A DNA stretch of 64,000 nucleotides from positions 1 to 64,000 of the IMG/VR virus record IMGVR_UViG_3300046513_000134; one strand, given 5' to 3'. The translations under genes were made by a program, and so were the position numbers. Below, in pieces: positions 27,894 through 36,893 of this stretch. The stretch is from a virus. Every line of letters begins with the position of its first letter. Positions within the stretch are counted from its first letter, which is position 1. The notes beneath the pieces were generated by a model. It was given only the letters and a program-made list of their open reading frames with translations, had not been told where the DNA came from and searched no databases.

Positions 27894-28876
27894 CAGATTT
27901 GCTCCCAATACTTCGAGCGTTCCCACTCGATCTGTGACCGCATGATTTCCTCAATGCTGGACTGGAGCGGCTTCCAGCCCGTGAGGTTGTGAAGGGTGCT
28001 GCCGCCAGACACCATGTAGTCCACGTCGCCCGCACGCCGGTCGAACGCCTTGATCGGCAGTGGCTTGCCGGTGATCTTCTCGGTGACGGTGATCAGGTCG
28101 TTGATGCTGTTGGGCGTCATGGCGGCGACGTTTGAGGTGAACTTGCCGCCCCGGTCCCGGCAATAGCGATAGCTCTCGACCACGGCGTCAGCCACGTCGA
28201 TCACATGGATATAGTCCCGAGTAGAGTGGCCGTCGCCATACAGGTTGAGGCTGTTGTCCCACCCGGCCGCGACCGACGCGATCCGCTTGGTGATGTTGCC
28301 TGCCATTCGGTTGTAGGGGCCGAGCTTCGAGCCGTTGGCCCCGCCGACGTTGAAGAACCGCAGGTTGGCATAGCAGAAGCCTTGGTGGGCGTTGGCGAAG
28401 TCCCTGACCAGTTGTTCTGCCATCAGCTTCGACCAGCCATAGGGCGAGGACGGGGAGAGCGCGGGGGCACCGGGATCTTGGCCCCAGAAGTCGTGGCCCA
28501 CGGTCTGGTTACCATAGACGGCAGCCGAGGAGGCGAGGACGAAGTTGGCCACCCCAAACTCGTAGCCCACGTGCAGCAGGTTGGAGGTCGAGACGACGTT
28601 GGTGTTGTAATAGGCCAACGGGTCCTTGAAGCTTTCCGGGACCGAGATCTTCGCCCCGAGATGGATGACCGTGCTGATCTGGTAGCTGCTGAACACGTCG
28701 TGCAGCACGTCGCGATCGAGCATGTCGTAGTGGTAGACCTCGGCCTTGCCCGGCATCGAGCGCCGGTAGCCCGACGAGAAGTCGTCCAGAATGACCACGA
28801 CGTGGCCCTCGTCAATCAGTTGGCGGACCACGAAGCTGCCGATGTAGCCAGCGCCGCCTGTTACCAGTATTGCCAT
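27893..28876 (-). CDS. galE: UDP-glucose 4-epimerase-like SDR (GalE type), 327 aa
   Basis: MAILVTGGAGYIGSFVVRQL carries GxxGxxG. VIHLGAKISVPESFKDPLAYYNTNV is the GalE 'HfAg.k.v.eSv..P..YY.nNv' block. LASSAAVYG and YGWSK supply Ser, Tyr and Lys. RFFNVGGA and HSTRDYIHVIDVADA complete the family signatures. It interconverts UDP-Glc and UDP-Gal or N-acetyl forms. Start 28876 follows the upstream stop by one base. It lies far from the other sugar genes but may feed the same pathway. Confidence 0.9.
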   Translation of the reverse strand: MAILVTGGAGYIGSFVVRQLIDEGHVVVILDDFSSGYRRSMPGKAEVYHYDMLDRDVLHDVFSSYQISTVIHLGAKISVPESFKDPLAYYNTNVVSTSNLLHVGYEFGVANFVLASSAAVYGNQTVGHDFWGQDPGAPALSPSSPYGWSKLMAEQLVRDFANAHQGFCYANLRFFNVGGANGSKLGPYNRMAGNITKRIASVAAGWDNSLNLYGDGHSTRDYIHVIDVADAVVESYRYCRDRGGKFTSNVAAMTPNSINDLITVTEKITGKPLPIKAFDRRAGDVDYMVSGGSTLHNLTGWKPLQSSIEEIMRSQIEWERSKYWEQI

Positions 28877-28877
28877 G

Positions 28878-29078
28878 TCATTCCTCTTGTTTTGGGAGCC
28901 CGCGCACGAGCCCCTTGTAACGTTCTTCGTAACGGCTGCGGGGTGGAGGTACCTCACCATCCAGCATCTTTTTCAGTTTGGCATGGACCTCGCGGATTTC
29001 GATGCTCTCGGTTCCGCTCTGGGCTCTGCGCTTCAGGTCTTTCCTAAACTTCTCGATTTTGTTGTATAGCTCTGCCAT
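28878..29078 (-). CDS. Hypothetical basic helical protein, 66 aa
   Basis: MAELYNKIEKFRKDLKRRAQ.., then LKKMLDGEVPPPRSRYEERY. It is the first gene after the promoter at 29219-29247. No motif recognised. Confidence 0.6.
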   Translation of the reverse strand: MAELYNKIEKFRKDLKRRAQSGTESIEIREVHAKLKKMLDGEVPPPRSRYEERYKGLVRGLPKQEE

Positions 29079-29218
29079 GTCTCGCATCCTCGCGTTGAAC
29101 ACATCATGTGCGTAACGCGTATAAGTCCCAGCTTGTTCATTAAGCCGGCATAGTCAGGGTTGGGAAAACTTTGCGGAACATTAACGCCTCCGTGCGTATG
29201 ATGACCTGTCTATAAATG

Positions 29219-29247
29219 ATTGTCCCCCAAATACAACCGGGGAACAA
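29219..29247 (-). promoter_or_regulatory. galE: Promoter of the epimerase operon
   Basis: TTGTTC (29242-29247), 17-bp spacer ending TTTGGGG, GACAAT (29219-29224), minus strand. The palindrome at 29255-29270 lies 7 bases upstream of the -35. Confidence 0.7.
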
Positions 29248-29254
29248 GAGGTCG

Positions 29255-29270
29255 GTGCAATAAATTGCAC
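29255..29270. promoter_or_regulatory. Dispersed palindrome site (GTGCAA-TAAA-TTGCAC)
   Basis: An exact motif copy immediately upstream of the epimerase-operon promoter, the same arrangement as at 16054 and 23109. Confidence 0.75.
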
Positions 29271-29273
29271 GCA

Positions 29274-29310
29274 AAGAAAAGGTGGGAAAAGCGCCAACTC
29301 CCCTCCCACC
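29274..29310 (-). terminator. Rho-independent terminator
   Basis: GGTGGGA...TCCCACC-type stem (29281-29310) followed by TTTTCTTT on the minus strand. It ends the three-gene operon 29959-29347. Confidence 0.7.
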
Positions 29311-29346
29311 ATGTCACGTTGCTGGTTGGACCCAGCCGCGTGGCAT

Positions 29347-29535
29347 TCAGATTTCGCGGATCGACAGGACCTCGACACCGAATTCGTCACAGACCTTGGC
29401 GTGGGTCGAGACGGGCATCTTGCCTTTGAAGATCGTCTCCATCAGCACCAGCCCGAGTTCACCCTTGCGGGGGCCGAACAGCTTCTTGCCCTCCGTCTTG
29501 GAGACGTCGATTTCGAGTTCCACTTTGAGCTTCAT
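29347..29535 (-). CDS. Hypothetical protein, 62 aa
   Basis: Start MKLKVELEIDVSKTEGKKLF at 29535 overlaps the upstream stop (ATGA). A small alpha/beta protein ending VCDEFGVEVLSIREI. No family recognised. Confidence 0.6.
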   Translation of the reverse strand: MKLKVELEIDVSKTEGKKLFGPRKGELGLVLMETIFKGKMPVSTHAKVCDEFGVEVLSIREI

Positions 29536-29777
29536 TCCACGTACCCCATGTTGCGCAGCATCTTGGCTACGAGGTTCCATACCGTATTGGTCTCGCGGTC
29601 ATGGTTCTTGACCTTGCCCTCGATCGCCGTGTGGACGAAGGCCGGGGCTGCCATCAGCTTGCCATCGTAGCTGATGACGTTGCCCTCGGTGGCAGTGCCG
29701 TCCGCCTCGATCCGCAGCTCCGCGAGTTTGACTGTCTTCTTGTTGAACGTCTTGCGCTCGATGGTCACGATGATCAT
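29532..29777 (-). CDS. Hypothetical protein, 81 aa
   Basis: Start MIIVTIERKTFNKKTVKLAE at 29777 overlaps the upstream stop. Contains VISYDGKLMAAPAFVHTAIEG. No family recognised. Confidence 0.6.
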   Translation of the reverse strand: MIIVTIERKTFNKKTVKLAELRIEADGTATEGNVISYDGKLMAAPAFVHTAIEGKVKNHDRETNTVWNLVAKMLRNMGYVE

Positions 29778-29959
29778 GCCGGGACCACCCGGAACATGTC
29801 TTCCTGCCTCGGATACCATTTGCGGATGAAGCGTTCCGCGACTTCCCGGTTGGGGAACTCGTATGGCTTCTCCCCGGTCGGGTGAACCTTGCGCCATTCC
29901 CGCAGCGGGCCGCGATCATGGTTGCCGGGGGTGACGAGTTCGACTTCGACGTGGAACAT
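29774..29959 (-). CDS. Hypothetical protein, 61 aa
   Basis: MFHVEVELVTPGNHDRGPLR.. FPNREVAERFIRKWYPRQED; reads like a small domain with a helix following 'Yefpnre.A', common in tiny phage proteins. First of a three-gene coupled set. Confidence 0.6.
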   Translation of the reverse strand: MFHVEVELVTPGNHDRGPLREWRKVHPTGEKPYEFPNREVAERFIRKWYPRQEDMFRVVPA

Positions 29960-30047
29960 TCCTCTACTCCGTTAGAGGTGAGTGAATTGATGTCTTTTCT
30001 TCCCATAGGTGCGACAGGTTTTCAAGGGGTCAGTGCCGCTGGTCCCC

Positions 30048-33000
30048 TCAATAAACAGTCAGCTTCCGTACGATCCATGCGATGCCGTTCCAGACCTTCA
30101 ACGGGTAAATCCGCCATTCTGTTCCGGTCCAGACCTTGACGAGTGGCCCGACAAACTCCCCGAACTGGGCGCTGATCCAGAAGTAGATCGTCGTGGTCAC
30201 GTTCAGCGTCTTGGCCATGGCCTTGGTGGCCGTGACCCCGATGCCGGCGAGGACGGCTATAGGCTTGCTCAGAGCCTTCTTCAGGGCGACCGTCGTGCCC
30301 ACGGTGAGGTTGACGACGACCTGTTTGACCTTGATCCCAGAAGCGACGACCGTCCCCGTCAGGGTCATGGCGACCAGCTTGGCGATCAGCTTGAGGTTGG
30401 CGACCGATACCCCGATGTTGATGTTGGCCGTGGTGCGGGCCTGCTTGAGGGCGATCACGGCCGAGGCTGCTGCAATTGTCACAGTGTTTCTGGATTGCTT
30501 GATCAGTGTGACAGAGGGGCTGCAGGCGATGCTGACCGTCTTCAGGAACACCCGGATGGCGTTGGCGGTCTCGGTGACGGTTGCGCTGACGCTGACCTGC
30601 TTGGCCGCCTGCTTGGCCGAAGTTACCGCAGCCGTGGCCGTGGCATATACTTTCGTGCCGATCTGCTTGGAAGTCGTGATCACCGAGGTGGCCGCAATCG
30701 CCAAAGTCGGGCGAGCCTGCTTGCTGAGGCTGAGCGTGGCCGTTGCCGAGATTGCCACGGTCTTGAGGAACACCCTGATGGCGGCTGCCGTCTGGGTGAG
30801 CGCCGAGGTGAGGCTGACGCTCTTGGCGATTGCCTTCAGGGTCGTGATGGTTGCTGTGGTGGCGACGGTCAGTTTCGTGCCGACCTGTTTACCAACCGTG
30901 ACCGTGGAAGTGGCGGTGATCGCGAGGGTCTTCAGGAAAGCCCGGGAGGCGGCCGTGACGACCGTTCCGAGGGCAGTGATAGCCAAGGCCCGGTTCACCC
31001 TCTTCACGGCGCTGACGACGCTGCTGGCGGCGATAGCGAGAAGGCGGCTTGGTTGCTTGACGTTCGTGACCGTGGGGTTGGCCGTAAGGGTGATGGTCTT
31101 GCCGGCACGCTTGCTGAGGGCAATCGTCAGGGCAGCAGCGATGCTGACCGCCTGATCGAAGGTGGTGCTGCCGCCGCCTGCGTCGAGCAGCATAGGAGGG
31201 GCACTCTTGTAAGTATGGCCGCTGGGTAGCGACCCTTCGAGGCCGTTGTTCCAAGCGATGTACCCTTCGACAAAGGCGATGTCGTCGGCCGTCATGATCC
31301 CGAAGACCACGACCAGTTCGGCGTAGCGGGCCGTGGCATACCCTTCGCTGAAGGCGGCCGTGCCGAAGCCAAGGCGATCGATGTACGGCGTGTTGATCCC
31401 TGCACTGGCGGTACTGCCGGGTGTACCGTTATAAGCCGACCGGGCATGGGTGCTGTCGGTGGCGTAGCCTTCGAACAGAGCGGGGGTATCGGGCGTGTAG
31501 GCTATCGGCGCGCGGTTGAAGTCGTAGAAGTATTCGAACGTGTCGGTCCCGAAGTTCCAGATCGGGCCGCAGCCGCTGGTCGTGCCGAAGGCGTCATGTC
31601 CCCCCGGGGTGATAGCCGAGACGATGCGCAGGTTCGCGCCAGAGGCAAGCCGCAGGACGGCAAAGGCGTTGACCGGGACACCTGCCGGATAGACCATACC
31701 AGCCGCAGTGCGGAACGCCCCTGCCGCCGCGCTGTCCACGGTCGGGATGCCGGTGCCGAGGCCGGTGGCGTTGTAAGTGAGCGTGCCTTCCTTGACCAGC
31801 GTGCGGCCGTGGCCGGAGCGGTCGGTCCAGTTGGTGATCGCCGTACCGTTGTAGAAGTCCGAGCCGGGGGTAACGAAGCCATCCGGGTCAACCGAACGGT
31901 ACCAGCCTTCGAGGGTCACGGCGCTGCTGGAGAACCCGTCTGTGGGCTTCTTCAGGGCAGGTGCAAAGACGACGCCGATATAGATGCCCGGGTAATCGGG
32001 ATCGACCAGTTCTTGGTCGGTGAGGTCTGTGGACGTCGCCTTCTTGTAGACCAGAGCGTTTGCTGCGATCTGGAAGTATTCGTCGGGCTCGATCGCCGTG
32101 TAGTCGGCCCAGATCGGCTCGCGCCGGAACAGGAAGTCGAAGTCGCCAACCGAAGTCTTGGTCTTCAGGTTGACCAGCGGGGGTTCGCCAAAAGTCTCGG
32201 CATTAAAGATCAGCGTTCCGATGGCGACGCCAGATGCCGGGATGTCGAATGTCAGCGACGTGCCGTCGATGCCAAGCGGGGGATGGATCAGGCCAACCTG
32301 CGTCGGGACGAGGGCAACGCCCTTCAGGACGTGCGTCGATGTCACGCCCCAAACGTGAACGTCCCCCGGGTCGTCGGCGCAACTGATGGTGAGCGAACCG
32401 TCGCTGTTCGGGGTGTCGAGGGGCAGGACGTCGTTGGTATCAATCGGGGCCGTCAGAATGTAGATGCCGGTGCTGGCATCGATTGCGGTCGCGATGAACG
32501 GTACGTTGCTGGCGAGGTTTGTTGTTCTATAAGTGAAACCGCTAGCGCCAGTGACCGTGGATGTTACGGCCCTGATGATGATGGCAACGATACGGCCTTC
32601 AAACTCCGGCCCGACCTCTACATTGCGCTCGTCAACGTCCAAGGCCTCGTTGGCGGGCGTGTTATTGGAGTAGGTGACGGTAATGCCGTTTACCTTGGAC
32701 CCCCGCGGGTTCGGGTAGTGCAGGCCCTTGGCGACGTAGAAGTAGTCATCGTCGTCGGCATACTCATAAAAGAACTGGTAGTAGGCATTGGCGTAGTTGC
32801 CAGCGGTCGCGCCGAGAGCCTGATCGAACGTCGGGAAGTCGTCAGGGACGCCGACATTCGGGGTGCCGTGGTAGAGGGCGTATTTGACGCCAGACGCTGT
32901 GCCAGTCTCGGTGACGTCGGTCCAGAAGTCGTAGGGGGACGTTGTCAGATCCGCGAGCGCTGCGTCGGTCAGGATTATGCCGGCCCGGTGCGCATTTCTA

Positions 33001-35705
33001 TTGGTCGGGTAGCTCAGCGACTTCCACGTCGCCGCTGTTACCGGAGTGCCGTCTACGTTCCCGGAGCTGTCGCTCCCATCGACGCCAACCCGCACATGCG
33101 GCCGTGACGTGCGGTAGACCTGATAGATAAGACCAGCGGTATTGATCCATGCGGCCAGACTGGTTTCGCCACCGTTGGCGTAGAACTTGCCGTCTGTCGT
33201 TCCGAAGGTCGGCGTTGAGGTGTTGCCGTCAAACTCGATGCCGTCTTCCCGTGACGGGGCGGCTACGTGGCGGGTGCTGATGTCGCCTGTAGCGTAGGCA
33301 TGGATCAGCACCAAGTCGTTGGCTTGAAGAGGGTTGTCAAAGACGATCGGGTTAGCCCCGGCGACGAAGCCGTGCTCGACCAGCGTGATGTCACTGGCGG
33401 GGAGGGTCAGCGGTGCAAAGCTGACGGCAAAGCCTGTGTCCCCGACCCCGCTCCAGTTGTAGGCTAGATCGAGGTAGTAATAGCTGCCCTCTGCATGCTG
33501 GCTCTGGATGATGTAAGAGTTGCCCGCCCCGTCATAGTGATAATAGTCGTAGCGGTCGGGCGACCCGCCACTGGTGAGGACGTCAGATACGAAGTCGAAA
33601 TCATCGGCGCGGATGAAGCCGATAGAGACGCTGCTTTCGTCGGTGTAGGTGTACGGCTGCGCGGCGCTGTCTTCCGGCACATAATTGTAGTGCTCGACTA
33701 CATCTTCGACGCCCAGCATTTCGTGGGCCTGAATGATCTTGTGCGACGCCAGTCCTGTCCCCGCCAACACCAGATTGACGTTGGTCCCGGTCGGGACGGT
33801 GGCCGAGATGACGGTAATGCCGTCATACAGGTAGCCCGAGGTGCCGGGGACGGTGAAGACATTGGCCGTGATGCCGCCAAGCGTGGCGCTGGTGATGGTG
33901 ATCGGGGCGCTGCTGCCGTTGAAGGCCTGCACGATCACAGCAATGACGCGGTCGGTCGCGGCGTGGGCCGTCGCCAGCGTCGAGGTGGTGCCGGAGACGT
34001 GGCTCGCGCTCTCCAGATTTTGCTCGATCAGCCAGACTGGGCCGGTTGCCTTCGGATTGTAGGTCCCGGGCGTGGTGGTGGTAATGTCGGTGCTGACATC
34101 CGTGGTCAGCCCGGCTGCTACGGCCAGCTTCTTGCCAACGCTCTTGATTGCGGCGACGGTGGGGGAAGAGGCAACGGCCAGTCGCTTGGCAACCTGCTTG
34201 CGGGCGACGACGGCCGACGTGGCAGCAATGCTGGCAATCTTTCGCGCCTGTTTAGCAGCGGTAACTGTCGCGGTGGCTGCGATAGCGGTGGTCTTGCGCG
34301 CCTGCTTGATAGCAGCGACTGCAGAAGCCGGGGCGATCGCTAAGGTCCTGCGGGCCTGTTTGAGGGCGCTGACGACGCTGCTGGGTGCAATGGATGCAAT
34401 CTTGCGGGCCTGTTTGAGGGCGCTGACCGTGGTGGCTGACGAGATGGTAACGGTCTTGTTGGTGGTCGAGCCGCCACTGACGGCTGCTTTCAGTGCGACA
34501 AGGATCACCGACCACGGCGCGCCGATCCCGCCGTTACCGTTGGTCTGCGATATGCTGCCGCTCGCGCCTGCGGTCGCCTGCATCTTGTCAGCCGAATAAA
34601 TAAGACCGTCGTAGCGTTCAGTGAAACCGGTCGGCGGTGATAGTGTTCCCGTCGCGTTCCAATCGTGCGAAGACCAAACAAGCAGATCATTTGCGACTGT
34701 CGTCGTGACGCTTGGCGCTATGGTTGTTTGTGTGCCGCCCGGATCGTTAATTGACGCCTTCGAATAAACGTCAACGGGCGAACCGGACGTGATGCAGCCG
34801 GAATACGCACGCAACACGCCATTAGTGTTTGCTGTCGCATGCGTGAAAGTGTAGCTGCCGCTTTCGGACGCGGCACGTTTCCAATAAACGAAAAATCCGC
34901 CCCTGAACGTGTCGCCGCTTGCGTCAGAAACCGCCGTACTATCAATCAATGTGAAACCGGCTGGCGCGGTTGGGGTAACCAAACCGCCGGTGCTGTCATT
35001 GCGACCAGTGAAAATCTCGGCAATCAGAATGTCATCGTTCGCCAGCCCGGCAGGTGCTGTTAGAACGGTACTTGTGTGTGACGCTCCGTACGCAACGGTA
35101 GATAACGAACGGAATAGAATAAGCGGCAATTCCATAACTTCAACAGAAGTCACGATATAGTAAAGATCAGTGCCGCCGAGTGTGATGAAATTAGAAAGTG
35201 GCGCGGTCGTCACAACGCCGTTGCTGTCATGCCCGGCAATTTCTTGCGCCGAAACAATTGCCGACGTTCTGTTAGTGTATCCGGTCGGCGGGGTTTCCAC
35301 CGCCGTGTCAGTCGCCTTATGCGTAGCCATGCGCACAACCCAACTAGGGCCAAGGTTTTGCATGGTCGTTGCAGGATACGAAAGCAGCGTGCCGTCGTTG
35401 GAAAGAATGCTAGACCCGCCAACGACGAGTTTATAACCCGCCGTTGGTCGGTAAACCATGATAAGCAAACCGGTTGCGCCGGTCCATGTTCCCGACGCCA
35501 TGCTTGACGAAGTCGCAACTTGACGTGCAACTACAGCGCCGAACGTATTGACGGCGTTTGTCGCAATGGAGGTCCAACCGGCTGGCATGGTTGGCGGCGT
35601 CTGAACGCCTTCGGTCGAAGCGAACGCAATGAGTAGGTCACCCGCCTGATGCGTCGGCATGGTGACTGAGTTAGTACCAGTGGCCGATCCAACGTAGCTG
35701 GTCAT
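30048..35705 (-). CDS. Giant tail-fibre/adhesin, 1885 aa, with 18-residue repeats
   Basis: Residues 1-400 look like two related beta-rich domains (each with 'GDLLIAF...TPP..PAGWT'/'NDDILIAEIF..TPTAPAGFT' starts). Residues about 420-530 and 1510-1840 are tandem 18-residue units of the type TLAIAPASAVAAIKQARK. Between them are further beta domains, including a laminin-G/concanavalin-like one (SLEGWYRSVDPDGF.. DRSGHGRTL.. EGYIAWNNGLEG). The architecture suggests a long fibre with a rod and binding modules. DNA coding the first ~400 residues is visibly lower in GC, suggesting module exchange. Confidence 0.8.
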   Translation of the reverse strand: MTSYVGSATGTNSVTMPTHQAGDLLIAFASTEGVQTPPTMPAGWTSIATNAVNTFGAVVARQVATSSSMASGTWTGATGLLIMVYRPTAGYKLVVGGSSILSNDGTLLSYPATTMQNLGPSWVVRMATHKATDTAVETPPTGYTNRTSAIVSAQEIAGHDSNGVVTTAPLSNFITLGGTDLYYIVTSVEVMELPLILFRSLSTVAYGASHTSTVLTAPAGLANDDILIAEIFTGRNDSTGGLVTPTAPAGFTLIDSTAVSDASGDTFRGGFFVYWKRAASESGSYTFTHATANTNGVLRAYSGCITSGSPVDVYSKASINDPGGTQTTIAPSVTTTVANDLLVWSSHDWNATGTLSPPTGFTERYDGLIYSADKMQATAGASGSISQTNGNGGIGAPWSVILVALKAAVSGGSTTNKTVTISSATTVSALKQARKIASIAPSSVVSALKQARRTLAIAPASAVAAIKQARKTTAIAATATVTAAKQARKIASIAATSAVVARKQVAKRLAVASSPTVAAIKSVGKKLAVAAGLTTDVSTDITTTTPGTYNPKATGPVWLIEQNLESASHVSGTTSTLATAHAATDRVIAVIVQAFNGSSAPITITSATLGGITANVFTVPGTSGYLYDGITVISATVPTGTNVNLVLAGTGLASHKIIQAHEMLGVEDVVEHYNYVPEDSAAQPYTYTDESSVSIGFIRADDFDFVSDVLTSGGSPDRYDYYHYDGAGNSYIIQSQHAEGSYYYLDLAYNWSGVGDTGFAVSFAPLTLPASDITLVEHGFVAGANPIVFDNPLQANDLVLIHAYATGDISTRHVAAPSREDGIEFDGNTSTPTFGTTDGKFYANGGETSLAAWINTAGLIYQVYRTSRPHVRVGVDGSDSSGNVDGTPVTAATWKSLSYPTNRNAHRAGIILTDAALADLTTSPYDFWTDVTETGTASGVKYALYHGTPNVGVPDDFPTFDQALGATAGNYANAYYQFFYEYADDDDYFYVAKGLHYPNPRGSKVNGITVTYSNNTPANEALDVDERNVEVGPEFEGRIVAIIIRAVTSTVTGASGFTYRTTNLASNVPFIATAIDASTGIYILTAPIDTNDVLPLDTPNSDGSLTISCADDPGDVHVWGVTSTHVLKGVALVPTQVGLIHPPLGIDGTSLTFDIPASGVAIGTLIFNAETFGEPPLVNLKTKTSVGDFDFLFRREPIWADYTAIEPDEYFQIAANALVYKKATSTDLTDQELVDPDYPGIYIGVVFAPALKKPTDGFSSSAVTLEGWYRSVDPDGFVTPGSDFYNGTAITNWTDRSGHGRTLVKEGTLTYNATGLGTGIPTVDSAAAGAFRTAAGMVYPAGVPVNAFAVLRLASGANLRIVSAITPGGHDAFGTTSGCGPIWNFGTDTFEYFYDFNRAPIAYTPDTPALFEGYATDSTHARSAYNGTPGSTASAGINTPYIDRLGFGTAAFSEGYATARYAELVVVFGIMTADDIAFVEGYIAWNNGLEGSLPSGHTYKSAPPMLLDAGGGSTTFDQAVSIAAALTIALSKRAGKTITLTANPTVTNVKQPSRLLAIAASSVVSAVKRVNRALAITALGTVVTAASRAFLKTLAITATSTVTVGKQVGTKLTVATTATITTLKAIAKSVSLTSALTQTAAAIRVFLKTVAISATATLSLSKQARPTLAIAATSVITTSKQIGTKVYATATAAVTSAKQAAKQVSVSATVTETANAIRVFLKTVSIACSPSVTLIKQSRNTVTIAAASAVIALKQARTTANINIGVSVANLKLIAKLVAMTLTGTVVASGIKVKQVVVNLTVGTTVALKKALSKPIAVLAGIGVTATKAMAKTLNVTTTIYFWISAQFGEFVGPLVKVWTGTEWRIYPLKVWNGIAWIVRKLTVY

Positions 35706-35745
35706 TTGGGTTCCCTACTCAAGGCATATCTGGCAGTCAGACGCT

Positions 35746-36099
35746 TTACGCGAAAGTGGTGTTCATCGTGAAGGCGATGCTGTCACCAGACGCGAGGTTG
35801 ATCACCGTGAAGTCGGCATACATGTCCATGTTGCCGGCCGTAACGGCGTCGAACGCCCCGACTTCGGTGATGGCGCGTGTGGCCGATGCGGTGATCGTTG
35901 CCGTCAGCACCAGCTTGTCGTTGGTGACGGTCGTCGTGCCCTGTACCGGAGTTGCCGAGGAACGGGCCTCGCCCGGTGCCGTGACGTTGGATGCGGTCTT
36001 GGCGGCCGCCGAGCCCGTGCCCCAGCCAAGCCACCATGTCAAGGCAGCGAGGGAAGCGGTGATGCGCGCCAAACCGGCGTTCTGTACCTGTGAAGCCAT
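35746..36099 (-). CDS. Small tail-associated protein, 117 aa
   Basis: MASQVQNAGLARITASLAAL.. TTTVTNDKLVLTATITASAT.. AITEVGAFDAVTAGNMDMYA. The 'ITEvGaFda' pattern is found in phage tail-fibre-associated small proteins. It lies directly upstream of the giant fibre and was probably assembled with it. Confidence 0.65.
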   Translation of the reverse strand: MASQVQNAGLARITASLAALTWWLGWGTGSAAAKTASNVTAPGEARSSATPVQGTTTVTNDKLVLTATITASATRAITEVGAFDAVTAGNMDMYADFTVINLASGDSIAFTMNTTFA

Positions 36100-36102
36100 G
36101 GG

Positions 36103-36279
36103 TTAAGCCTTTCTTCCTTTGAGGAACTGCGTGACGCGCCAAGCGAGCTGCCGCAGCGGGTTTTTGTTGTAGTAAGCGATGGTGCCGAGGTCTTCGACCC
36201 GGCCATCTGCCCGAGTGATGACAGCAGTCAGTCGCGTTTCCTGCACGTCGGTCTGAGTTAAAAAGCCGCCCTTAATCAT
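36103..36279 (-). CDS. Small conserved tail-module protein, 58 aa
   Basis: Start MIKGGFLTQTDVQETRLTAV at 36279 overlaps the upstream stop by 8 bases. AVITRADGRVEDLGTIAYYNKNPLRQLAW resembles small proteins commonly found beside tail-fibre genes in phages. The longer frame from 36414 is a shadow. Confidence 0.65.
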   Translation of the reverse strand: MIKGGFLTQTDVQETRLTAVITRADGRVEDLGTIAYYNKNPLRQLAWRVTQFLKGRKA

Positions 36280-36469
36280 TGGTATCGATCCATATGCTGT
36301 TAACAGTTGGGTTGAGCGGGGGTGTGGTCCCCACGTGGATGTCGAGAAGCGCAGCGGTCCCCGCTCCTTCGATCGAGCCCATTGCCCCGGTTTGCCCGGG
36401 GACGAGGACTTCAATGATCGCCGGGCTGGAGGACACTATGATTTCAATGATGGTGGGCTCAGTTGCCAT
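36272..36469 (-). CDS. Small tail-module protein, 65 aa
   Basis: MATEPTIIEIIVSSSPAIIE.. VPGQTGAMGSIEGAG.. PTVNSIWIDTND; a short collagen-like G-x-G segment and an N-terminal beta hairpin typical of tail-fibre linkers. Overlaps both neighbours. Confidence 0.6.
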   Translation of the reverse strand: MATEPTIIEIIVSSSPAIIEVLVPGQTGAMGSIEGAGTAALLDIHVGTTPPLNPTVNSIWIDTND

Positions 36470-36806
36470 TCAGACCTCCTGCAAGGGTGATGGGGCCATA
36501 AAGCAAGGTCTTCTGATCACTGAGGATGAAGCGCTCTATCTCGTAGGTCGCCCCGCCTTGGACGAGATTGTCGGTCAAAGCCGCCGTCTCGGCTGCTGTC
36601 AGGGTGACCGTGGCTTCACCATTGGCCGGATCAATATCCCATCCTGAAACGTCGCTGTCCTTGGTGATCGGGCTGTCCGCGCGGATGGTAAGGACAAGCC
36701 TAGAGCCCGTCAGATCAAACGGCGACCCGTCCGCGTTCTTGAAGCGAAAGCCAAAAGCTTCGGTGTTGCCTTTCCAGACGGATAGGGTCTTCTTCACGGG
36801 GGCCAT
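36459..36806 (-). CDS. Baseplate/BppU-N-like protein, 115 aa
   Basis: Start MAPVKKTLSVWKGNTEAFGF at 36806 (the palindrome lies just upstream). 'F.f.ksDG.pfDLTGs.lvltIr', VSGWDIDPANGEATVTLTAAETA and the C-terminal YEIERF follow the pattern of beta-sandwich proteins at the top of phage baseplates. Function inferred from pattern and position. Confidence 0.6.
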   Translation of the reverse strand: MAPVKKTLSVWKGNTEAFGFRFKNADGSPFDLTGSRLVLTIRADSPITKDSDVSGWDIDPANGEATVTLTAAETAALTDNLVQGGATYEIERFILSDQKTLLYGPITLAGGLNGN

Positions 36807-36824
36807 GAGGGGTGCCTTCGATCG

Positions 36825-36840
36825 GTGCAATTCGTTGCAC
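36825..36840. promoter_or_regulatory. Dispersed palindrome site (GTGCAA-TTCG-TTGCAC)
   Basis: An exact motif copy just downstream of a -10, so it would cover the transcription start of the small tail operon. Confidence 0.75.
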
Positions 36841-36843
36841 GCA

Positions 36844-36871
36844 GCCTTACGGCCCCCGCTTTTTTGGTCAA
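36844..36871 (-). promoter_or_regulatory. Promoter of the second tail module
   Basis: TTGACC (36866-36871), 16-bp spacer, TAAGGC (36844-36849), minus strand, followed within three bases by the palindrome. Confidence 0.5.
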
Positions 36872-36893
36872 GCCCCCGTGGTTCGCTAGCGGA

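Larger units (their letters stand above)
29079..29346. other. Intergenic control region
   Basis: From right to left on the minus strand: terminator, palindrome copy, promoter, then a leader of about 140 bases. No gene seen. Confidence 0.6.

Noticed and set aside
31446-33107. 553-aa plus-strand frame antisense to the giant fibre
   Set aside because: Extreme Val/Arg/Gly/Asp bias typical of an antisense shadow; no start signal; the minus-strand protein has clear repeats and domains.
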